A stretch of 7,067 bases of DNA from NCBI GenBank assembly GCA_945971355.1, contig CAMFPD010000115.1:1-7067 (forward strand), written 5' to 3'. Positions within the stretch are counted from its first letter, which is position 1. Every line of letters starts with the position of its first letter. The DNA is from an uncultured Lachnobacterium sp. Lineage in GTDB: Bacteria > Bacillota > Clostridia > Lachnospirales > Lachnospiraceae. The notes below the pieces were generated by a model. The model searched no databases. It saw only the letters and a list, made by a program, of their open reading frames with translations, and was not told where the DNA came from. The translations under genes and the position numbers were made by a program. This document shows, one piece after another, positions 1 to 6,152 of the stretch.

Positions 1-1
1 T

Positions 2-2662
2 GGTGATATTTATTGTGTCTTTATTCATGATGTTACACAGAATAAATTAATGCATACTAGAAAAAAGAACCAAAAGAACTCCTTTCAGGAAATTTTTTCC
101 GACGACAGTATGCATTATGTTTTTGGTGAAAAGTCAGATGCGCGCATATCATCTGAAAAAGAAGTATTGGTATCACAGGAAAATCTGATACAGGCTCTTG
201 CAATACCGTATGAAAATATATACATAGTTGATGTCAATACCGGTGAGAGCATCTGTTATCGTATGGGGGCAGATATACAAGAACGATATGGTCATAAATT
301 CGCCGCAGGAAATTATGAGCAGAGCATCCGTATTTATATTGAGAATGATGTTCTTGAAGAGGACAGGTATCTGTTTGATAGGATAAGCACGATTTCTGAT
401 GTAAACGATTTGTTGAAAGAAAAAAAGACATACTCTTTCAATTATCGTGTATTTCGTAATCGCAAGGAGCAGTATTTCCAGTGTCAGCTTGCAAAACCAA
501 ACCTAAACCGAAATGAGTTTGTTATTGCTTTTAAAAATGTTGATGAGGAGAAAAAACAGGAGTTTGATCAGCAACGAAAAGTCGAGGAAGTGCTGGCTGT
601 GGTGGAGAAGTTCAATGTAGCTCTACAGGAAGAGACTGCAATATCCGGAGCATTAAGTAAGGAATACAGCAGTCTGTTTCAAATTGATGCAAAGACAGGT
701 AAAATATCACTTTATCGAACAGACGGAACTGGTATGAGTCCACAGCTTCTTGAAAAGATATTAACATATGATGATTATGAAACTGTTCTGTTCAAATATA
801 TTGATGCATATGTAGTTCCGGAGGAACGTGAAAGAATAAAAGAATTAGGTAGATTGAATATTTTACTGGAGCAGGTTCCAGATAATGGACTGTATAAACT
901 TGGATATAGAAGAAATATGAATGGTGTTATCTCTTATTATGAGATGAATGTAGCGAAAACCGTTAACCAAATTGGAGAAGTAACGTTTATTCTGGGACTG
1001 CGTGATGTGGATCAAGAAATGCGACGTCAGCTGAAGTTGACCAGAGAGATGGAAATGCAGCGTGAAATCATAGAGGGTCTTGGTTCAGAGTATTATTCGG
1101 TTCTTTTTGTCAATCCAATAACAGATGTAGTTACAACATATCGTGCAGAGGATGAGGAAGGAAGGGCAATTAAGGAGTATTTTAGCAGGCATGATAATTG
1201 CTGGTCTAAGGGAATTCTTAGTTATTCCCAGGAAATGATTTCTGATGCAAGTCGCAGTGAATTTATAGAGAAATTGTCATTGGATTACATCAAACTAAAC
1301 AACAGAGATTATACATTCACATATGAAAAGTACACAGAGGATGGAACAATATACCTTCAGGCAAGAGTGTCGTATGTCAGTGAGAAGGACGGCGGTTTGG
1401 CAGTTGTTATTGGAACTCGTAATGTGGATGATTTAATCAAGAGGGAAAAGCAGCAGGAAAAGGCGCTTCAGGCAGCACTCAATGATGCTGAAACAGCAAA
1501 TAAAGCTAAGACAGATTTTCTTTCAAAAATGTCACATGATATCCGAACTCCTCTCAATGGTATTATGGGGCTTTTGGAAATGGATGAGAGACATTCGGAT
1601 GACAGGAAGCTTATAGAAGAGAATCGTGGAAAAATAAAGATTGCAGCAAATCATCTGAATTCTCTTCTGAACGATATTCTGCAGTTGTCCAAGCTTGAGA
1701 ACGGTAATGTGGAATTATCCCATGAAGTGATTGATTTGAATGTTTTGGCTACGGATGTTATAACAATGGTAGAAATAGAGGCAAGTGAGCGTGGAATCAC
1801 ATTTAATCACGGAGATTGTAGCGTAAAGTTAATTGCACCTTTTGTATATGGAAGTCCATTACATCTTAGACAGATATTCCTGAATATTTTTACAAATGCT
1901 ATTAAATACAATAAACCGGGTGGAAGTATTACCTGTAAAGCAGAATGTAAATCTATAGAAGAGAAAAAGGTTACTTATTCATGTACTATCTCAGATACAG
2001 GAATAGGAATGGGGAAGGAATATGTTGAACATATTTTTGAACCTTTTTCACAGGAACGAAGTGATGCAAGAAGTACTTATCAGGGAACAGGTCTGGGTAT
2101 GGCCATTGTAAAATCTCTCATAGACAAAATGGGAGGATGTATTGAGATAGAAAGTATAGAGGGGGAAGGAAGTACTTTCGTTGTGACAATTCCATTTGAG
2201 ATAGCAGATGTTTCTGACATGAAAATTGCAGAAAAGGAAGTGGAACAGGCATCCGTACAGAACCTTCGGGTTCTATTGGTTGAGGATAATGAGCTGAACA
2301 TGGAAATTGCGCAATATCTGTTGGAGGATGCAGGAGCTATTGTGACGAAAGCCTTCGATGGCAAACAGGCTGTTGAAATCTTTGAAAATAATCCTGCAGG
2401 AACATTTGACGTAATACTTATGGATGTGATGATGCCAAATATGAACGGAATAGAGGCAACTAAAACAATCCGATTGATAGACAGAAGTGATGCCAGGATG
2501 ATTCCTATCATTGCCATGACGGCAAATGCGTTTGAGGAGGACAGGCAGGCAACCAAGGAAGCCGGAATGAATGCTCATCTGTCAAAACCATTAGATGGAA
2601 AAGAAGTGCTTTGGACTATTTCAAAATTTTGTCATGGCAGGTATGAACGGTCACATTGCTAA
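2..2662 (+). CDS. Hybrid sensor histidine kinase/response regulator, 5'-partial
   Basis: Two-component phosphorelay kinase: it autophosphorylates on His and passes the phosphate to its own receiver domain. The frame is open from base 2, and the 16 codons before the ATG at 50 read like the end of a PAS-type domain (CVFIHDVTQNK), so that ATG is internal and the true start lies upstream. Numbering from Met-50: three PAS-like modules at about 44-165, 185-321 and 335-460, joined by charged helical linkers; HisKA with the H-box KMSHDIRTPLNG (phosphoacceptor His496); HATPase_c with N-box Asn616, G1 DTGIGM (649-654) and G2 GTGLGM (679-684); receiver about 740-857 with Glu745/Asp746, phosphoacceptor Asp792, Thr824 and Lys846. 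All catalytic residues are present. The visible part has no membrane helix, so membrane anchoring cannot be judged. The last residues (CHGRYERSHC) are not receiver-like and overlap an out-of-frame receiver tail, suggesting a changed C-terminus. The signal sensed is unknown. Confidence 0.95.
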   Translation, partial: GDIYCVFIHDVTQNKLMHTRKKNQKNSFQEIFSDDSMHYVFGEKSDARISSEKEVLVSQENLIQALAIPYENIYIVDVNTGESICYRMGADIQERYGHKFAAGNYEQSIRIYIENDVLEEDRYLFDRISTISDVNDLLKEKKTYSFNYRVFRNRKEQYFQCQLAKPNLNRNEFVIAFKNVDEEKKQEFDQQRKVEEVLAVVEKFNVALQEETAISGALSKEYSSLFQIDAKTGKISLYRTDGTGMSPQLLEKILTYDDYETVLFKYIDAYVVPEERERIKELGRLNILLEQVPDNGLYKLGYRRNMNGVISYYEMNVAKTVNQIGEVTFILGLRDVDQEMRRQLKLTREMEMQREIIEGLGSEYYSVLFVNPITDVVTTYRAEDEEGRAIKEYFSRHDNCWSKGILSYSQEMISDASRSEFIEKLSLDYIKLNNRDYTFTYEKYTEDGTIYLQARVSYVSEKDGGLAVVIGTRNVDDLIKREKQQEKALQAALNDAETANKAKTDFLSKMSHDIRTPLNGIMGLLEMDERHSDDRKLIEENRGKIKIAANHLNSLLNDILQLSKLENGNVELSHEVIDLNVLATDVITMVEIEASERGITFNHGDCSVKLIAPFVYGSPLHLRQIFLNIFTNAIKYNKPGGSITCKAECKSIEEKKVTYSCTISDTGIGMGKEYVEHIFEPFSQERSDARSTYQGTGLGMAIVKSLIDKMGGCIEIESIEGEGSTFVVTIPFEIADVSDMKIAEKEVEQASVQNLRVLLVEDNELNMEIAQYLLEDAGAIVTKAFDGKQAVEIFENNPAGTFDVILMDVMMPNMNGIEATKTIRLIDRSDARMIPIIAMTANAFEEDRQATKEAGMNAHLSKPLDGKEVLWTISKFCHGRYERSHC

Positions 2663-2714
2663 ACAGATTAATCCTGATGGATTATTTTCTTTATTGTCAG
2701 AGATACTAAAGTAA
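2634..2714 (+). pseudogene. Out-of-frame remnant of a second receiver-domain tail
   Basis: Read in the +1 frame relative to the kinase, these bases encode AGMNGHIAKQINPDG followed by LFSLLSEILK and a stop at 2712-2714. This matches the end of a typical receiver domain: the AGMN.H..KP loop carrying the conserved Lys, then the last helix. The kinase's own intact receiver carries its equivalent AGMNAHLSKPLD about 80 bases upstream, so this is a second copy of the same structural element. Only the last 25 or so codons remain; the phosphoacceptor region is absent. The conserved Pro after Lys is Gln here. I infer that the ancestral kinase had a second receiver (or a different C-terminus) that was mostly deleted, leaving the tail out of frame. 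The bases could still be translated only through a frameshift, and I see no recognisable slippery site for one. Confidence 0.6.
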
Positions 2715-2735
2715 TAAACGAGCGGAGGAATAAAA

Positions 2736-4364
2736 ATGGGCAGCAATGAAAAATGGTGGAAAAACGCAGTTGTATATCAGATATACCCTAGAAGTTTTCA
2801 GGATAGTGATGGAGATGGAATTGGTGATTTAAGAGGAATTATCCAGAGAATGGAATATTTGGGAAAGCTAGGAATAGATGCAATCTGGTTATCTCCTGTG
2901 TGTAAATCACCTCAGGCAGATAATGGATATGATATTTCTGACTATCAGGATATAGACCCGACTTTCGGAACTGTGGAGGATATGGAAGCTCTGATTAAGG
3001 AAGCTGGCAAATACAATATCAGGATAATAATGGATCTTGTATTAAATCATACATCAAATCAGCATAGATGGTTTCAGGAAGCAAGAAAGAGCAAGGATAA
3101 TCCATACCATGATTTCTACGTTTGGAGAGATGGCGAAGAGGGTGTTCTACCAAATGATATGAGAGCAATTTTTGGTGGAAGTGCATGGGAATGGGTACCA
3201 GAAATAAAGCAGTACTATTTCCATCAGTTCTTACCGGAACAGCCGGATTTGAACTGGGAAAATCCACAGGTTAGAAAAGAAATTTACGATATGATACGCT
3301 GGTGGATGGATAAGGGCGTTGGTGGATTCAGGTTAGATGTAATCGATCAGATTGCAAAGGAGCCTGATAATAAAATTACTATTAATGGTCCAAAGCTTCA
3401 TGAGTTTATACAGGAACTTAGCAAAGAAACCTTTCAAAAGGGTGATTTAATCACAGTAGGTGAAGCATGGGGAGCAGACCCGGAAAGAGCAAAGCTTTAC
3501 AGTAATCCTGATGGAAGTGAGTTTTCCATGGTATTCCAGTTCGAGCATATTGGACTTGATCAGCAGGAGGGCAAAGACAAATGGGATTTGGCGCCACTTC
3601 CATTCTTAAAATTAAAGCAGATTTTTACACGTTGGCAAAAGGAACTGCACAATTGCGGATGGAATAGTTTATTCTGGAATAATCATGATTTACCACGTAT
3701 TGTCTCAAGATGGGGAAATGATAAGGAGTACAGGGTAGAGTCTGCAAAAATGCTTGCTATTTTGTTACACGGAATGCAGGGAACTCCTTACATTTATCAG
3801 GGCGAAGAACTTGGAATGACAAATGTACAGTATGAGATAGAAGATTATAGAGATGTGGAAATCCATAATGTGTACAAGGAACGTATCGAGGCTGGATATG
3901 ATAGAGATGAGGTTATGCACTCAATCCATGTGAAGGGACGTGATAATGCACGGACACCAATGCAGTGGGATGATACAGAGAATGCAGGATTTACAATAGG
4001 GACACCATGGATTAAGGTAAATGATAATTATAAAGATATCAATGCGAAGAGTCAGGTGGATAATCCTAATTCAATTTTCAACTGTTATAAGACACTAATT
4101 CAGCTGAGAAAAGAGTATCCAGTCTTTGTAGATGGCGATTTTACATTATTACTTGAGAATGATGAGAATATATTTGCGTATAGGAGACAGAATACTGATC
4201 AGACTATAGTTATTGTATGCAATTTCTACGGAAATACTATTGATATGCCTTTGGCTGAAGAATGCAAGAATATGGAAATCCTGCTTGCAAACTATGATAA
4301 TACAGAGGATATGTCAGTCCTTCGTCCATACGAGGCGAGAATATATTTTAGTCATGGAAGGTAA
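2736..4364 (+). CDS. GH13 alpha-glucosidase, DexB / oligo-1,6-glucosidase type
   Basis: Cytoplasmic glycoside hydrolase (542 aa, normal length, no signal peptide) that releases glucose from the non-reducing end of short alpha-glucans. All GH13 motifs are visible: the metal-binding loop DSDGDGIGD (23-31), region I DLVLNH (100-105), the signature QPDLN (169-173), region II GFRLDVID with nucleophile Asp201, region III VGEAWG with acid/base Glu243, and region IV NNHD with His317 and Asp318. In GH13_31 enzymes, Val after the nucleophile (Val202 here) together with QPDLN goes with alpha-1,6 specificity, so isomalto-oligosaccharides or dextran fragments are the likely substrates. The stretch around 241-330 (VGEAWGADPE, MVFQFEH, GWNSLFWNNHD) recalls streptococcal DexB. 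A C-terminal beta-sandwich follows from about 470. The start is fixed by GGAGG at 2724-2728, 7 bases upstream. No convincing promoter separates it from the kinase, so co-transcription is likely. Alternatives are a broader maltodextrin alpha-glucosidase or trehalose-6-phosphate hydrolase. Confidence 0.93.
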   Translation: MGSNEKWWKNAVVYQIYPRSFQDSDGDGIGDLRGIIQRMEYLGKLGIDAIWLSPVCKSPQADNGYDISDYQDIDPTFGTVEDMEALIKEAGKYNIRIIMDLVLNHTSNQHRWFQEARKSKDNPYHDFYVWRDGEEGVLPNDMRAIFGGSAWEWVPEIKQYYFHQFLPEQPDLNWENPQVRKEIYDMIRWWMDKGVGGFRLDVIDQIAKEPDNKITINGPKLHEFIQELSKETFQKGDLITVGEAWGADPERAKLYSNPDGSEFSMVFQFEHIGLDQQEGKDKWDLAPLPFLKLKQIFTRWQKELHNCGWNSLFWNNHDLPRIVSRWGNDKEYRVESAKMLAILLHGMQGTPYIYQGEELGMTNVQYEIEDYRDVEIHNVYKERIEAGYDRDEVMHSIHVKGRDNARTPMQWDDTENAGFTIGTPWIKVNDNYKDINAKSQVDNPNSIFNCYKTLIQLRKEYPVFVDGDFTLLLENDENIFAYRRQNTDQTIVIVCNFYGNTIDMPLAEECKNMEILLANYDNTEDMSVLRPYEARIYFSHGR

Positions 4365-4378
4365 GGACAACTGTCCTT
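4363..4378 (+). other. Short hairpin overlapping the glucosidase stop codon
   Basis: The arms AAGGAC and GTCCTT are perfectly complementary around the loop AACT. The 5' arm begins inside the TAA stop codon. No T-run follows, so it is not a terminator by itself. It may simply stabilise the 3' end of the message. Confidence 0.35.
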
Positions 4379-4408
4379 TACAGGTATATAGGCATATGAT
4401 AGTATTCA

Positions 4409-4427
4409 CCCATAAAACCTTTATGGG
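4409..4427 (+). other. Perfect 8-bp hairpin in the 3' untranslated region
   Basis: The arms CCCATAAA and TTTATGGG pair perfectly around a three-base ACC loop. There is no T-run directly after it. It lies between the glucosidase stop and the intrinsic terminator, so it probably belongs to the glucosidase 3' UTR. An alternative is that it is part of a leader for the downstream transporter. Confidence 0.45.
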
Positions 4428-4462
4428 AAGTAGTGGATTTTTCAAGAGGAATCTTTTTTTCG

Positions 4463-4492
4463 GCCACACAGCATTTGCTGTGTGGCTTTTTT
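4463..4492 (+). terminator. Strong intrinsic (Rho-independent) terminator
   Basis: A perfect 10-bp stem, GCCACACAGC with GCTGTGTGGC, closes on the loop ATTT and is followed directly by six T residues. It ends transcription from the glucosidase (and kinase) direction, about 100 bases after the stop codon and 76 bases before the transporter start. The opposite strand lacks a T-run after the hairpin, so it works on the plus strand only. Confidence 0.92.
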
Positions 4493-4555
4493 AATCTAAC
4501 AAAATATGTTTTGATACCTAATCTATATGTGAAAAAGTATCTAGAATATGAAAAC

Positions 4556-4561
4556 AGGAGG
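4556..4561 (+). promoter_or_regulatory. Ribosome binding site that sets the transporter start
   Basis: A perfect AGGAGG lies 7 bases before the ATG at 4569. It lies downstream of the alternative in-frame ATG at 4548, so that earlier start would place the site inside the coding region. The site therefore decides for 4569. Confidence 0.85.
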
Positions 4562-4568
4562 ATGCATT

Positions 4569-5906
4569 ATGAATCAGAATTTTATGAGAGAAAAGAAAAT
4601 ATTACCACTAGTTATATCGATGGCTCTGCCAATGGTTATATCAATGGCTGTGAATTCTCTATATAATATTGTAGATAGTTACTTCGTAGCCAGTATCAGT
4701 GAGGATGCTATGACTGCTCTTTCGCTGGTATATCCGATTCAAAGTCTGATGACAGCAATTGCAGTGGGCTTTGGTGTAGGAATAAATGCAAAAATCGCTT
4801 TCTGCCTTGGTGCAAACGATAAAAAAATGGCAGACAAGGCAGCAACAACGGGAATGTTACTTAGCTTTATACATGGAATTTTGTTAATGATTGTGTGTTT
4901 GCTAATAATGCCTTGGTTTCTATCATTGTATACAAACAATCAGAAGATAATTGATATTGCACTGGTATATGCAAACAGGGCCTTTCTTTTTTCTGTAATT
5001 ATAATGACGAGTATCTCTATAGAAAAGGTATTTCAAGCTGTGGGAAGAATGAAGGAAACCATGATAAGTATGCTATGTGGGTTTGTCACAAATATTGTAT
5101 TGGATCCTCTTCTTATTTTTGGAATAGGTCCGTTTCCGAAGATGGGAATGGCAGGAGCAGCATATGCAACAGGTATTGGTCAGACAATATGTTTGTTAGC
5201 ATATATAGTTTTCATGTTTGTGAAACCAATTCCTATTAGTTTTAGACGGGAAAACATTATTTTTTCTAAGGAATTGTTAAAAAGCCTGTATTCAGTTGGA
5301 ATTCCGGCCACATTAAATATGGCTTTGCCATCTGTTTTAATCTCGTCACTCAATGGAATACTTGCTGCATTCTCAGACAAATATATCTTGGTGCTTGGGG
5401 CATATTTCAAGCTTCAGACATTTATTTATCTGACTGCAAGTGGAATTATACAAGGAATCAGACCAATAGTGAGTTATAATTATGGCGCAGGGGAAAAGAA
5501 GCGTGTTCACAGTGTATTCAGAACGACTCTTGGTTTAAACCTGATGGTGATGATTGTTGGTGTAGTGCTTTCTATACTAATTCCGGGACAGCTTATTGGA
5601 CTTTTTACTACTAGAGAGGAAACGATAAATATTGGTGTTCAGGCTCTTCATATAATATGCGTGGGCTTTACATTTTCAGCAGTTTCAGTAACCTGTTGTG
5701 GAGTTTTGGAGGCTCTTGGAAGAGGTGTTCCGTCTTTGATTGTATCTGCATTACGATATGTGGTTATTATTATTCCGACTGCATTCATATTAAGCAGATT
5801 TTTGGGAGCAGCTGGAGTGTTTATGGCTTTACCTATTACGGAGATTGTGACAGCAGTTGCCTCGTATTTAATTTACAAAAAATACTATAGTTTAAGTTTT
5901 ACTTAA
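4569..5906 (+). CDS. MATE-family multidrug/cation efflux transporter
   Basis: Integral membrane exporter of 445 aa, the usual length for the family, which expels cationic drugs or metabolites in exchange for Na+ or H+. Twelve hydrophobic segments can be placed at about 11-31, 53-75, 93-120, 133-152, 163-187, 193-220, 243-267, 275-295, 315-340, 357-380, 388-410 and 414-436, in two six-helix halves. Family hallmarks are YNIVDSYFV (32-40), GVGINAKIAFCLGANDKK (69-86), NIVLDPLLIFG (175-185) with GMAGAAYATGIGQ (193-205), and GIRPIVSYNYGAGE (296-309). It resembles the MepA/DinF-like clostridial group more than NorM, but the substrate cannot be told from sequence. The start at 4569 is chosen for its AGGAGG; the in-frame ATG at 4548 lies upstream of that site. 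It sits behind a strong terminator, so it is probably transcribed separately. Only weak promoter-like matches (for example TTGATA at 4511) lie between the terminator and the start. Confidence 0.95.
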   Translation: MNQNFMREKKILPLVISMALPMVISMAVNSLYNIVDSYFVASISEDAMTALSLVYPIQSLMTAIAVGFGVGINAKIAFCLGANDKKMADKAATTGMLLSFIHGILLMIVCLLIMPWFLSLYTNNQKIIDIALVYANRAFLFSVIIMTSISIEKVFQAVGRMKETMISMLCGFVTNIVLDPLLIFGIGPFPKMGMAGAAYATGIGQTICLLAYIVFMFVKPIPISFRRENIIFSKELLKSLYSVGIPATLNMALPSVLISSLNGILAAFSDKYILVLGAYFKLQTFIYLTASGIIQGIRPIVSYNYGAGEKKRVHSVFRTTLGLNLMVMIVGVVLSILIPGQLIGLFTTREETINIGVQALHIICVGFTFSAVSVTCCGVLEALGRGVPSLIVSALRYVVIIIPTAFILSRFLGAAGVFMALPITEIVTAVASYLIYKKYYSLSFT

Positions 5907-6008
5907 GATATTTGAGAATTGCATAATACTGTGATTGCAGATTTCAATACCATAGTTAGATAACTCTCCCAGATAGAAAGTTACAAATTAAGGAACAATT
6001 GTTATATT

Positions 6009-6055
6009 TGTAAATACATTTAAGCGAAAAGTGTATGTAAATGTGTTTAAATGCG
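6009..6055 (+). repeat. Two similar dyad elements upstream of a promoter, possible operator
   Basis: TAAATACATTTA (6011-6022) and TAAATGTGTTTA (6038-6049) both fit TAAATRYRTTTA. Both are preceded by TG and followed within 4-6 bases by GCG. Start-to-start distance is 27 bp. The second copy ends 16 bp before the -35 element of the promoter at 6066-6094. The first dyad is perfect and the second has one mismatch. They could bind a dimeric regulator, or act as an AT-rich UP-like region. The region is AT-rich, so chance similarity is possible. Confidence 0.4.
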
Positions 6056-6065
6056 TAAATAATTA

Positions 6066-6094
6066 TCGACATTCAGATTATTACAAGTTATAAT
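6066..6094 (+). promoter_or_regulatory. Sigma-A type promoter for the membrane coiled-coil gene
   Basis: TCGACA (6066-6071, five of six matches to TTGACA) is followed after exactly 17 bases by a perfect TATAAT (6089-6094). Transcription would begin near 6101, giving a leader of about 50 bases before the ATG at 6153. It is the best promoter match seen in the window. Confidence 0.65.
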
Positions 6095-6152
6095 GAAAGT
6101 AGTCTAGTTAAATATACTTTTGCAGGAATATATCCACGGAGGGAGATTCGAT

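Noticed and set aside
2080..2556. 158-codon open frame on the minus strand inside the kinase gene
   Set aside because: It lies wholly antisense to well-supported ATPase and receiver motifs, has a low-complexity Ser/Ile-rich composition, and shows no domain. The other minus-strand frames (234-431, 2273-2578, 3019-3267, 4739-4939, 5180-5410) are likewise shadows.
2623..2632. Programmed frameshift at AAAATTTT to join the kinase to the receiver tail
   Set aside because: The tail needs a +1 shift, and the codons (AAA TTT TGT) do not form a canonical slippery heptamer. Joining would only add a second tail without the rest of a receiver domain.
4548..4568. Earlier in-frame ATG at 4548 as the transporter start
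   Set aside because: The only good Shine-Dalgarno site (AGGAGG, 4556-4561) lies downstream of it and is ideally placed for the ATG at 4569.
4433..4666. Small plus-strand open frames spanning 4213-4494 and 4433-4666
   Set aside because: They run through the intrinsic terminator, overlap flanking genes in other frames, and show no ribosome binding site or recognisable domain.
5657..5890. 77-codon plus-strand open frame inside the transporter gene
   Set aside because: It is a different-frame shadow of the last MATE helices, with no start signal of its own.
5993..6004. GAACAATTGTTA, similar to a Gram-positive LexA box (GAAC-N4-GTTC)
   Set aside because: The AACAATTGTT palindrome is real, but the last core base and the flanks do not match. 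It lies about 60 bases upstream of the -35, and nothing nearby is an SOS gene.
5907..6008. Terminator after the transporter gene
   Set aside because: Only short inverted repeats are present (such as AGTTAGATAACT) and no hairpin with a T-run, so no intrinsic terminator can be supported.
6009..6022. CcpA cre-like site TGTAAATACATTTA
   Set aside because: The central CG and the right half of the cre consensus are missing. The paired-dyad reading fits both copies better.
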